A stretch of DNA of 64,000 nucleotides, taken from Halalkalibacterium ligniniphilum (GTDB lineage Bacteria; Bacillota; Bacilli; Bacillales; Bacillaceae_D). Numbering within the stretch: the stretch's first letter is position 1; every line of letters starts with the position of its first letter. The translations under genes were made by a program, and so were the position numbers. The DNA lies in contig NZ_ANNK01000054.1 of the NCBI RefSeq assembly GCF_000334155.1, positions 1 to 64,000 of the forward strand. Direction: 5' to 3'. This document shows positions 41,196-49,084 of this stretch, one piece after another. The notes beneath the pieces are model-generated. The model was not told where the DNA came from. It worked only from the letters and a program-made list of their open reading frames with translations, and did no database searches.

Positions 41196-41957
41196 ATGGA
41201 ATGGTTCATCGCAGGTTACTTATTTGTTTTAGGTCTTTTACTTGGGTCCTTTTATAATGTCGTCGGTTTACGTGTACCGCTAGGGGCTTCGATCGTGAAG
41301 CCAAGGTCTCATTGTCCAGCGTGCCAACGGACGTTAACTCCACTAGAGTTAATTCCTGTCATTTCCTATTTTATGGTAAAAGGACGATGCCAAGGCTGTC
41401 GAACGAAGATTTCCTTTATGTACCCAATGGTTGAGCTATCGGTGGGAATCTTATTTGCTTCTGTTTATCTGTGGCAAGGCTTGAATGGAGAACTGATTGT
41501 GGCTCTTTCGTTCATTTCCTTATTTGCTATCATTTTTGTTAGTGATATTCGTTATATGGTTATTCCAGATAAGGTGTTACTATTTTTTGCTCCATTACTT
41601 CTTGTGCTACGATTGACGGTCGCACCACTTACACCTTGGTGGGAGCCCTTTGTCGGTGCAATGCTTGGGTTTGGACTCTTGCTAGTCATCGCTGTTGTAA
41701 GCAAAGGAGGTATGGGTGGAGGAGACGTGAAGCTGTTTGGTGTTCTTGGTTTGGTGCTTGGCTGGGAAGGTATCTTGCTAACCTTTTTATTATCCAGCTT
41801 CTACGGTGCAGCCGTTGGTGGTGTGGCGTTAGCGACTGGACGTATTAAGCGTGGGCAACCAATTCCATTTGCACCTTTTATTATGCTTGGCGCTTTGACG
41901 GCTTATGTTTTTGGTGAACTGCTAATTGAATGGTACGTAGGACGGTTTTTCCTCTGA
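41196..41957 (+). CDS. pilD: prepilin peptidase / N-methyltransferase
   Basis: A polytopic aspartic peptidase that cleaves prepilin leaders and methylates the new N-terminus. The N-terminal cytoplasmic domain has the tetracysteine CPAC...CQGC (residues about 36-66); the two catalytic aspartates are in FVSDIRYMVIPDK and GMGGGDVKLFG. The protein has about seven membrane helices and 253 residues. ATG 41196 has GAGG 11 nt upstream, so the start is slightly uncertain. It corresponds to comC of B. subtilis, which occupies the same place between folC and spoIIB. Confidence 0.93.
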   Translation: MEWFIAGYLFVLGLLLGSFYNVVGLRVPLGASIVKPRSHCPACQRTLTPLELIPVISYFMVKGRCQGCRTKISFMYPMVELSVGILFASVYLWQGLNGELIVALSFISLFAIIFVSDIRYMVIPDKVLLFFAPLLLVLRLTVAPLTPWWEPFVGAMLGFGLLLVIAVVSKGGMGGGDVKLFGVLGLVLGWEGILLTFLLSSFYGAAVGGVALATGRIKRGQPIPFAPFIMLGALTAYVFGELLIEWYVGRFFL

Positions 41958-41968
41958 TTATTGAAGAA

Positions 41969-42112
41969 AAGCAAAAGCTAAGAAAGGCTAATATTTTAAA
42001 GCTGTCTAGCGAAGGCGCCGGCGGCACGAGGTCGTTCCTGCGAAAAAAAGCGTTTTCTAATCAGAGTTTCCAGCACTTGTCACGGCTGAGCAAGGCGTTT
42101 GCGCTTTGCTTA
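41969..42112 (+). repeat. Bacillaceae dispersed palindromic repeat
   Basis: A GC-richer palindromic block between pilD and pilM. The ends AAGCAAA (41969-41975) and TTTGCTT (42105-42111) are complementary. Inside are GTCTAGC, GGCGCCGGCGG, the CACGAGGTCG stretch, TTTCCAGCACTTGTC and CAAGGCGTTTGCGC. This arrangement matches in outline the intergenic repeats common in Bacillus and Geobacillus genomes (GTCTAGC...GCGCC...CAGCGCTTGTC...AAGGCGCTTGCGC). A short frame crosses it but is not a gene. Function unknown. Confidence 0.6.
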
Positions 42113-42159
42113 ACGAATCAGAAAGTACGAAAATCATGATAACTTTCTGATAAAAAAAG

Positions 42160-42203
42160 ACGAAGGCTCTCGCCATTAAGGACTTGGCGGTAAGCCAAGT
42201 TTT
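42160..42203 (+). repeat. 44-nt hairpin motif, copy B, before pilM
   Basis: The second copy of the motif at 41042-41085. CTTGGC/GCCAAG followed by TTTTT forms a weak terminator-like hairpin; the competing helix is CGCCA/TGGCG. It ends 54 nt before the pilM start. A 10-bp inverted repeat (ATCAGAAAGT/ACTTTCTGAT, about 42117-42151) lies just upstream. Confidence 0.65.
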
Positions 42204-42257
42204 TCTAATTATTGCATACCCGCTTTTGGATATTTTTGAAAGAATGGAGGTCCATGA

Positions 42258-43256
42258 ATGAGAAAGTGGTTTCGTGGTCGTAAACAGCTACGACATGCTC
42301 TAATTATTAAAGACCATGTTATTCGCTACGTGCAATGTCGAGGGCCTCAGCTTGATCAAATCGAACGTCTTGAAGAACGTTATCTGCCCCAAGGAATTAT
42401 TGATAAAGGGAAAATGGTTGAACGAGAAACTGTGAGCATGATCGTGAAAGAGTGTGTCGAACGGTGGGGGATAGCTAGGGCGGCTGTGCAATTCTGTGTT
42501 CCAGATGCCTTTGTCACAATACGCTCACATCATGTGGATGGGAACGTTCCTGATGATGAAATCAAAGGTGAGCTTTATTTAAGCTTAGGAGAAACATTGC
42601 ATTTGCCTTTTGATGACCCCATTTTTGATTACAAGGTTCTGGACACAAAAGCTAGGCAAAAGCAGGTGTTACTGGTTGCTGCACCAGAAAGCATGATCAT
42701 GGAGTATGAAGAGTTATTGCGAGAAGTGTCCTTGAAGCCAATTGCTTTTGATTTAACGTCCCTTTGCCTTTATCGTCTTGCTGAAGCCTATGAACAGATT
42801 CAGCGAGATGATCACGTACTTTTTTTACAATATGACATTACTGCATACAATGTAACGATTTTTCATAGAGAAATTCCCGTTTTTACGAGGCATTTTCAGA
42901 TTGAGTTGGACCGAAGAGAGTGGAAGCAACTGCCTGATGCAAAGGGGTATCATTTCAGTGGGGAGCAGCGTGGGTTGGAAGTGGAGTTTGATCAAGTGTT
43001 GAATGAGCTTGAACGAATGATCACTTTCTATCAATTCTCTGTGCAAAAAGGTCAAACAGGGGTAGATGCCCTTTATATTTTTGGAGATTTTCCTTATTTA
43101 GAGCAATTTTTTGAAAGGCTTGAAAAGAGGATCGATCTATCCTGTCAATTTATGAAACCTGTTCAAACTGAGTGTGGGTCCATTGACGTCGTCCCACTTC
43201 GATTTTATGAAAATCTTGGACTTGTTTTGAAAAAAGAGGTGCAAGAATGGCGTTAG
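42258..43256 (+). CDS. pilM: type IV pilus assembly protein PilM
   Basis: PilM is an actin-like (FtsA fold) cytoplasmic ATPase that binds the N-terminus of PilN and links it to the motor. The 332 residues begin RHALIIKDHVIRYV, the beta-strand phosphate-binding region, and contain VLLVAAPESMIMEYEELL and the ATP-site segment VLFLQYDITAYNVTIF. AATGGAGGTCC is the ribosome site. It overlaps pilN by 10 nt, and the M-N-O order is that of type IV pilus alignment subcomplexes. Confidence 0.9.
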   Translation: MRKWFRGRKQLRHALIIKDHVIRYVQCRGPQLDQIERLEERYLPQGIIDKGKMVERETVSMIVKECVERWGIARAAVQFCVPDAFVTIRSHHVDGNVPDDEIKGELYLSLGETLHLPFDDPIFDYKVLDTKARQKQVLLVAAPESMIMEYEELLREVSLKPIAFDLTSLCLYRLAEAYEQIQRDDHVLFLQYDITAYNVTIFHREIPVFTRHFQIELDRREWKQLPDAKGYHFSGEQRGLEVEFDQVLNELERMITFYQFSVQKGQTGVDALYIFGDFPYLEQFFERLEKRIDLSCQFMKPVQTECGSIDVVPLRFYENLGLVLKKEVQEWR

Positions 43257-43834
43257 AGATTAACTTACTTCCAGAAAAAGAGCGTCGTGATTTCACCACC
43301 CTTTTTCTTATTCTAATCATCCTTGTGTTCTTAACGGTTTTAGGTAGCATGATGTATGTTTTTATTGGTTCACTTAACGCTAAAAATGCTGAATTAGAGC
43401 AACAAATAGTTGCGAACCAACAAATGCTATCTGAAAGGACGGCTCAGCAAACGATAGGGGAAGCAGGAACTACTGCAGAATTGCAACATTCTATTCACGT
43501 TCTTGAACAACATATGGTTCCCGTCACTCCGGTGCTGGATTCGCTTGTCTCCCTCTTGCCTGAACGAGGTTTTTTTCTTGATCTGCGTTATGAACGCTAT
43601 GGGCAGTTGGAGCTAAAGGTCCAGTTTGATCAGCTTGCTGAAGTGGCTTATTACCAAAAGCAGCTACAAACCTCGCCCATTGTCCTAGCAGCATCGTTAG
43701 CAGCGATCCATACAACGGAAATTTCTCTTGACGAGGAGGAAGGAGAACAAAACCCATTGCCTCGTTATCAAGGGGACTTTACGATTCAGCTTGATATGAA
43801 ACAGATTCAAGAAGAAACGAGTGAACATTCATGA
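43247..43834 (+). CDS. pilN: type IV pilus assembly protein PilN
   Basis: A bitopic membrane protein of 195 residues. The N-terminal cytoplasmic stretch ALEINLLPEKERRD is the hallmark INLLP motif that docks in PilM; one membrane helix follows (residues about 18-42), then a coiled coil (NAKNAELEQQIVANQQ) and a small ferredoxin-like extracytoplasmic domain. It starts inside the end of pilM and overlaps pilO by 4 nt. Confidence 0.9.
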   Translation: MALEINLLPEKERRDFTTLFLILIILVFLTVLGSMMYVFIGSLNAKNAELEQQIVANQQMLSERTAQQTIGEAGTTAELQHSIHVLEQHMVPVTPVLDSLVSLLPERGFFLDLRYERYGQLELKVQFDQLAEVAYYQKQLQTSPIVLAASLAAIHTTEISLDEEEGEQNPLPRYQGDFTIQLDMKQIQEETSEHS

Positions 43835-44601
43835 GGGTTCGATGGTTGAAAAGACACACGTATATCCTTGGAGCATTCTTTATCCTCTGTGCCTTGGCAG
43901 GGGTCATTTTTTATCGTTCCTTCATACAACCATTGCAAAACGAACAGCAGCAACTTGTTCGTTCGCTCGAAAATGGACAGCAGCTTCTAGCAGAAGTAGA
44001 ACGACATGCAGCTGTTAGGGAAACAGAGCAACCGACAAGCTACCAGCTTCAGCAAAAGCTTCCTGTGAAGCCATTGCTTGATCAATTTGTGTTGTTGCTT
44101 GGGAGAGCAGAAAGCTTGTCAAATACAAGGCTTGTGTCTGTTCAAATGAACGATCCAATCCCGATGGAAGCGGAGTCTGCATCAATTCAATTCAATGAAG
44201 AAATCAGTGAGGGAATCGATGGGCAGGATCCACGTGTTTTAGAAGAACCTAATGTAGAATCTGAAAAAAGTGCACCTCAGATGTCTTCGTCACTACCAAC
44301 TGAGCTTGATTTTACAAATGTTCGTCGGATTCAGGCACAGCTCATCATACAGGTAAGCAGCTATGAAGAATTACGACAATTTCTTGCTGAACTAGAGCAG
44401 CTTCCCCGTATTACCGAGATAGAGCGTGTGTCAGTTAGAGGTTGGGAAGAACAAGTCGAAGTGGGAGAAGAACGGGACATGCTTGAAGTGGATGTAGCCG
44501 TTTCAACCTTTTATTACGAAGGATTAGACGAGTTGGCTGAAGAAGCCCCAAGCTATGAATACCCAGAACAGGAAAAGAAGCAGCAGCCTTTCTATGAGTA
44601 A
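43831..44601 (+). CDS. pilO: type IV pilus assembly protein PilO
   Basis: A bitopic protein of 256 residues that pairs with PilN. One membrane helix (residues about 10-30, YILGAFFILCALAGVIFY), a coiled coil, an acidic insertion (about 105-160) and a ferredoxin-like domain (LIIQVSSYEELRQFLAELEQL, about 170-190) are seen. The C-terminus is acidic and Pro/Gln-rich. Sequence conservation in this family is low, so the call rests on fold pattern and position after pilN. It is the last gene of the rightward pilus cluster. Confidence 0.85.
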   Translation: MRVRWLKRHTYILGAFFILCALAGVIFYRSFIQPLQNEQQQLVRSLENGQQLLAEVERHAAVRETEQPTSYQLQQKLPVKPLLDQFVLLLGRAESLSNTRLVSVQMNDPIPMEAESASIQFNEEISEGIDGQDPRVLEEPNVESEKSAPQMSSSLPTELDFTNVRRIQAQLIIQVSSYEELRQFLAELEQLPRITEIERVSVRGWEEQVEVGEERDMLEVDVAVSTFYYEGLDELAEEAPSYEYPEQEKKQQPFYE

Positions 44602-44901
44602 CCATAGAAAGGCATATTGAAAAGCAAAATGTTGATTACCAGAAAAGGGTACATACATAATGAGGAATTTTTGTAAAAAATCTCTTTATCAGGAACGAGC
44701 AATCCTTTTGTTTATTAGGATAACTTGTTCCTTTTTAATTTAATAACGGCAATAATCTAAACTTGGTATTAAATAATTTTATAGAGGATATAAAAAAAAA
44801 TAATTGGAATATTAAAATAATTCAAACTAAAATAAATAAATGAAGCCAGTAATCATAGGTGATCTTTTTACAAAATTAACTTATGAAGGATGTGACAGAA
44901 T
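44602..44901 (+). other. intergenic interval after pilO
   Basis: It holds the pilO terminator (44691-44736) and about 160 bp of very AT-rich sequence before the hydrolase gene. I see no convincing -35/-10 pair and no gene. Confidence 0.5.
44691..44736 (+). terminator. terminator of the rightward pilus operon
   Basis: AGGAAC.AG.AATCCT (44691-44706) pairs with AGGAT..CT.GTTCCT (44717-44732) with short internal mismatches, followed by TTTT. Confidence 0.75.
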
Positions 44902-45540
44902 TTGTTAAAAGAAAATTTAACGAACAGGTCTAAAAAAGCAGCATTGATTGTTATTGATGTTCAAAATGATTATTGTTCACCGAATGGAGCGATGGATAAG
45001 TTGGGTAAAAATCTTGAGATGATTGAAGGCGCAATGGACAATTTAAAATTTGTCCTAACGTCCTTTCGTGAAAGACAACTACCGATCATTTTTGTTAAAA
45101 CGGTTCATAGCTCCAATACTGATTCACTTGTTTGGAAACAGCGGCTATTAAACGCAGGTGATTCAGCAGGGATCTGCCGTGACAAATGGGGACAAGATTT
45201 TTATCAAATTAGACCTCGTGAAAATGAGCCAGTCGTTATAAAACATCGATATAGCGCATTTGTAGGTACAAACTTGGATATTTTGCTGAACTCAATGGGA
45301 ATTAATACGCTTTTATTATGTGGATTTATTACAAATGTGTGTGTTGAGGGGACGGCACGAGATGGTTTCATGAGAGATTACAATGTGCTCACACTTTCTG
45401 ATTGTACAGCTTCTTATGAAAAACAAGAATATTTAAGTGCCATACATAACCTTAATACCTATTTTGGAAATGTCGTACATTCGAGAGAACTATTAAATAA
45501 AAATTTTGAGAAAAAGGATGTAGTTATTAATGAATCGTAA
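44902..45540 (+). CDS. isochorismatase-like cysteine hydrolase
   Basis: A 212-residue cytosolic hydrolase of the isochorismatase/nicotinamidase superfamily. The catalytic triad is visible: Asp in LIVIDVQNDYC (residue 19), Lys in VVIKHRYSAF, and Cys in CGFITNVCVEGTARDGF; the cis-peptide before the nucleophile region is also kept. The family cleaves amides or vinyl ethers; the substrate here cannot be read. The start is TTG with GAAGGATGTGA upstream. It overlaps the binding-protein gene by 11 nt, so the two are an operon. The region is more AT-rich than its neighbours. Confidence 0.87.
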   Translation: MLKENLTNRSKKAALIVIDVQNDYCSPNGAMDKLGKNLEMIEGAMDNLKFVLTSFRERQLPIIFVKTVHSSNTDSLVWKQRLLNAGDSAGICRDKWGQDFYQIRPRENEPVVIKHRYSAFVGTNLDILLNSMGINTLLLCGFITNVCVEGTARDGFMRDYNVLTLSDCTASYEKQEYLSAIHNLNTYFGNVVHSRELLNKNFEKKDVVINES

Positions 45541-46552
45541 GCAAATTATCCTGATGGTATTAACAATGGTAATAGCTCTTCTGACTGCCTGTGGTTCAAA
45601 TGCGGAAGAGTCTTCTGCGATAGAGAATCAAAATGAACCAATCGTTTTTAAATTAACTCACATTGAAAGTCAAAATAGTGATTGGCAAAAAACGGCTGAA
45701 AAGTTCAATGAGGAATTATCAAATCTTTCAAATGGGCGGATGACAGTAGAAACATTTCCTGCAGGGCAGTTAGGACCAGAAGCGGATATGGTTGAACAAA
45801 TCATTGCGGGAAATACAGATTTTGGTATTATTACGAATGCCTATATGGGAACCCGTGATGCTGAGGCGCTAAATGCATGGTTTATGCCGTTTTTGTTTTC
45901 GAAGATTGAAGATGCAAGTAAAATGAGAGAATCTGATTCAGCAAAACAAATGCTGGAAGAATTAGAGAAACAAGGGATTAAAGGAATGGATTATTTATTT
46001 GCTGGAAATCATCATGTACTAATGAAAAATGGAGGGATGATTTCAGGTCCAGATGATGTGACGGGAAAGAAAATCCGTGTAATTGGGAATCCTGTTGTGC
46101 AAGACTTTTGGATGAGAGCAGGCGCAAGCCCGATATCTCTTCCGCTGACAGAGGTGTACATGGCACTTGAAACAGGAATTGTAGATGGAATCCATATGAG
46201 TATTGATGGGACAGCAACCTCACAATTTTATGAAGTGGCAGATGATTTATCTTTATTAAGTCAAATATCATTTCCTGCGATTGTGATGATGAGTAAAGTA
46301 ACCTATGATTCGCTTTCAAGTGAAGACCAAAAAATTGTCGAAGAAGCAATGAAAATTGCAGTAGATTGGGGCATTGAAAAGGTGATTTCGAGTGAAGAAG
46401 AGTATTTAAATGAACTTGAGGAAAAAAATGTGAACATTCATACTGTAGACGATCTTGATTCTGGTTTTCAAGAGATTCGAGATGCAATGTATGAAGAGTA
46501 TTCTGAGACAAATCCTCTTATAAAGAAATTTATTGAGGAAGTCCAGGAATAA
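45530..46552 (+). CDS. TRAP-type substrate-binding lipoprotein, DctP family, orphan
   Basis: A 340-residue lipoprotein: a lipobox LLTAC at residues 17-21 ends the signal peptide. The body is the DctP fold, with KLTHIES near the N-terminus, FPAGQLGPEADMVEQI, the substrate carboxylate-binding Arg region KKIRVIGNPVVQDFW, and LTEVYMALETGIVDGI. Such proteins deliver organic acids to the DctQ/DctM membrane subunits, but no dctQ or dctM follows: a terminator and an SLH gene do. The ligand is unknown. The neighbouring amide hydrolase suggests the pair handles one substrate. Confidence 0.9.
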   Translation: MNRKQIILMVLTMVIALLTACGSNAEESSAIENQNEPIVFKLTHIESQNSDWQKTAEKFNEELSNLSNGRMTVETFPAGQLGPEADMVEQIIAGNTDFGIITNAYMGTRDAEALNAWFMPFLFSKIEDASKMRESDSAKQMLEELEKQGIKGMDYLFAGNHHVLMKNGGMISGPDDVTGKKIRVIGNPVVQDFWMRAGASPISLPLTEVYMALETGIVDGIHMSIDGTATSQFYEVADDLSLLSQISFPAIVMMSKVTYDSLSSEDQKIVEEAMKIAVDWGIEKVISSEEEYLNELEEKNVNIHTVDDLDSGFQEIRDAMYEEYSETNPLIKKFIEEVQE

Positions 46553-46599
46553 AAAATGTCGTTTAATTAATTTTTTACCGAGAAGAAAATGATTTTTAG

Positions 46600-46642
46600 G
46601 GTGGTCTCTTTAAGTTGGTTATTTACTTTAGAGACAACCTTT
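46600..46642 (+). terminator. terminator after the DctP-like gene
   Basis: GGTGGTCTCT.TAAGT pairs with ACTTTAGAGAC.ACC around a short loop, followed by more than ten T residues. Confidence 0.88.
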
Positions 46643-46822
46643 TTTTTTTTACTCACCTTATATTAGAGAAATATAAAATATATGGTTATTAATAAAGGAC
46701 TTTAAACCCTGAAAAAAAGTGTCGAATTATTAGATAAAATAGATATTTAGACCTGAGCGGAAAAAATCCTTCCAAAGTAAAATGAAGGTGTAATTTAATA
46801 ATATATTGATTGGAGGAAAAAA

Positions 46823-48871
46823 ATGAAGAAGGTTGGTTTGTTTTTTCTCATTTTTATCTTTGCGTTGCCAATGCTTGCTTTAGCGAACGAAGATCGTGAA
46901 ACACTTGATTTGACGTTCAGGGACACAGGTGATGACTATTGGGCGCAAGAATACATTGATCGAATGCGTGTGAAGGACGTTTTCCAAGGATATGATGATG
47001 GTTCGTTCCGTCCAAGTAATAATGTGACAAGATTACAAACGATTGTGACAGCTGTTCGATTGTTAGGCTTAGAGGAAGAAGCATTAGCGAAAGATCCTAG
47101 TACCCCTGTATTTTTTGAAGATGCAGAAAGCTATTTTTCAAATGAACGAAATCTTTGGGCAAAAGGATACATTCTTGTTGCTTTAGAACAAGGGCTTTTT
47201 GATACAAGTGAAACAGCAATCAATGCGAATCAACCTGCATCACGTGTATGGGTAGCAAGCATACTCGTTCGTGCATTAGGTTTAGAGGAGGAAGCTCTTC
47301 AAGCAATGACGACAGCCCCTCGATTCACAGATGCGAAGCAAATTCCAGCAGGTGCGATTGGTTATGTAAACATTGCATCTAACTATGGGATCATTACCGG
47401 AAAAGAAGACGGTCGTTTTGACCCGAATGCAAACATTACCCGAGCTCAAATGGCAGCTGTTCTTGATCGCACGTATGATGGTCTGCTTGAGGAACAGGGT
47501 GTAACGTATGTTCGTGGTGAGCTTTTAGCACATGATAGTGAAAATCGTACGCTAACGGTTAATGCATTTGATGGAGAACGTACATTCCAGTATGGAGAAG
47601 GGCTGCACATTCTTTTCAAAGGAAGATTGATTCAGCCAAACCAACTTCAAATTGGTGACCAGCTATCGTTGTCTGTATTAAACAATGCGGTAGTTGAAGC
47701 AGAAATTGTCGACGAGGCAGTGAAAGAACAGCTACTTAGTGACGAAATTCAAGAGTTTGAAGTAGAAGCAAAATATGAAAATGATGATGAGCTGGAGCTT
47801 GAATACAAGCTTCGAAAAGGACGAGTAAAAGCTGAAGTAGAAGAATCATTTGACGGTAGTGAGAGAGAGCTAAAAGGTGAAGAAGCGTTAGCTGAAATCA
47901 CTCGTTATTTAGAGCAATGGGGATTATCTTCAAAAATGACGAACGAAGAAGTGGTTCAACGCATTCGTGCATCATTACCAGAACGAGATGATTTAATAGA
48001 ATTGAAAATTGATGTGAAGTTTACAAATGGTGTGAAGGTAAAGCAAGAGTTTAAAGTGAAGAAAAAGGACGAGGAACGTGGCTCTTATAACGGAATTCAC
48101 AAGCTCGAGCTAGAAATTAAAACCACTGATAACACGAAAGTAGAGTGGGATTACGAACATACCAAGGATGGAGAGGTAGAAGCTGAAGTAGAGTGGAAGC
48201 ATAAAGGTAAAGAGCGTGAGTTAGAAGGCTCTGAAGCTCAAGAGGAAATTGAAGCAAGCCTTGACTCGATCGAAATAAACGATAGCATGTCTAATGAAGA
48301 GTTGGTCAATGCGTTTGTTCAAGCTAATGACTTAGACGTTGCAAAGGTAAAAGAAGTCAAAGTGAAAATTTACTTTGATACAGGCATTGAACGTAAAATT
48401 GAGTGGAAAAATTCGTTTCCAGATGTGAAAGAAGAAGATGATGACGATGATGATAAGGACGAGGAACGTGGTTCTTATAACGGGATTCAAAAGCTTGAAT
48501 TAGAAATCAAAACCACTGAGGATACCCAAGTTAAATGGCAATATGAGCATGAAAACGATGGAGAGGTGGATGCGGAATTCAAGTGGGAAGGGAAGAATGA
48601 TAAGCGCGAGCTAATGGGTACAAGAGCCCAAGAACAAATTGAAGCATATTTAAATTCGATTAATATAAGCGATAGCAGTTCCGATGAAGAATTAGTTGAA
48701 GCATTTATTTTAGTCAACGATTTAGACCGTTCAGCTGTAACTGAAGTGAAAGTGAAAATTTATTTTGACTCAGGTATAGAAAAGGAAGTCGAGTGGAAAA
48801 ACGATTCTTTACAAGAAGATGAAGATGAAGATGAAGATGAAGATGTGAATGAGGTAAATCGTAATTGGTAG
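46823..48871 (+). CDS. S-layer-homology surface protein with three repeated domains
   Basis: A 682-residue secreted protein with a signal peptide (residues 1-21). Three SLH domains follow at about 31-85, 95-150 and 167-215 (FRDTGDDYWAQEYI, GYDDGSFRPSNNVTR, GRFDPNANITRAQ), which bind pyruvylated wall polymer. A small domain follows at 225-300. Three tandem domains are then seen at about 309-412, 417-530 and 547-662, each with LELE.K...V.....Y...GEV.AE and a late VKVKIYFD.GIE..VEWKN, the pattern of YusW-like repeats. The second and third are nearly identical and are joined by an acidic linker (EEDDDDDDKDEERGSYNG). The tail is poly-Asp/Glu, suggesting cation binding or an alkaline/saline habitat. 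Confidence 0.88.
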   Translation: MKKVGLFFLIFIFALPMLALANEDRETLDLTFRDTGDDYWAQEYIDRMRVKDVFQGYDDGSFRPSNNVTRLQTIVTAVRLLGLEEEALAKDPSTPVFFEDAESYFSNERNLWAKGYILVALEQGLFDTSETAINANQPASRVWVASILVRALGLEEEALQAMTTAPRFTDAKQIPAGAIGYVNIASNYGIITGKEDGRFDPNANITRAQMAAVLDRTYDGLLEEQGVTYVRGELLAHDSENRTLTVNAFDGERTFQYGEGLHILFKGRLIQPNQLQIGDQLSLSVLNNAVVEAEIVDEAVKEQLLSDEIQEFEVEAKYENDDELELEYKLRKGRVKAEVEESFDGSERELKGEEALAEITRYLEQWGLSSKMTNEEVVQRIRASLPERDDLIELKIDVKFTNGVKVKQEFKVKKKDEERGSYNGIHKLELEIKTTDNTKVEWDYEHTKDGEVEAEVEWKHKGKERELEGSEAQEEIEASLDSIEINDSMSNEELVNAFVQANDLDVAKVKEVKVKIYFDTGIERKIEWKNSFPDVKEEDDDDDDKDEERGSYNGIQKLELEIKTTEDTQVKWQYEHENDGEVDAEFKWEGKNDKRELMGTRAQEQIEAYLNSINISDSSSDEELVEAFILVNDLDRSAVTEVKVKIYFDSGIEKEVEWKNDSLQEDEDEDEDEDVNEVNRNW

Positions 48872-48880
48872 GTTGTTAGA

Positions 48881-48908
48881 AGAGAGTGGACATGTTCCAC
48901 TCTCTTTG
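48881..48908 (+). terminator. terminator of the SLH-protein gene
   Basis: AGAGAGTGGA (48881-48890) pairs with TCCACTCTCT (48896-48905) around CATGT, followed by TT. It lies 10 nt after the stop. Confidence 0.8.
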
Positions 48909-49084
48909 CTTTAGCTAAGGAAAGAATTTAACTAGAGGGGGGCAGTGAAAGTGAATTCGAGCCGTTTTCTCAGATCTTTTCTCAAAAAATGAAACTTTTT
49001 CCTTCTATATTGTTCTATCAATTACCTTCATATAATAGAATAAAAGTAAATAGTGAAGTTGCTTGAAAGGAGTGTTTTTAATAT

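Noticed and set aside
41930-42139. 69-codon rightward frame across the dispersed repeat after pilD
   Set aside because: Its sequence is produced by the palindromic repeat, and it overlaps the pilD end without a ribosome site.
42160-42203. Considered as a class I c-di-GMP (GEMM) aptamer because of AAGGAC and its place in a pilus locus
   Set aside because: The conserved GCAAAGGGCAAACC and GACGCAAAGCC cores are absent; it is listed only as an unexplained repeated motif.
45978-46511. 177-codon leftward open frame antisense to the DctP-like gene
   Set aside because: It lies wholly inside a clear lipoprotein gene, has no ribosome site and its composition (Leu/His/Ser/Gln-rich) is that of an antisense shadow.
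48400-48860. Acidic repeat linkers of the SLH gene considered as a possible CRISPR or minisatellite
   Set aside because: They are coding repeats of a surface protein with only a few units and no spacer structure.
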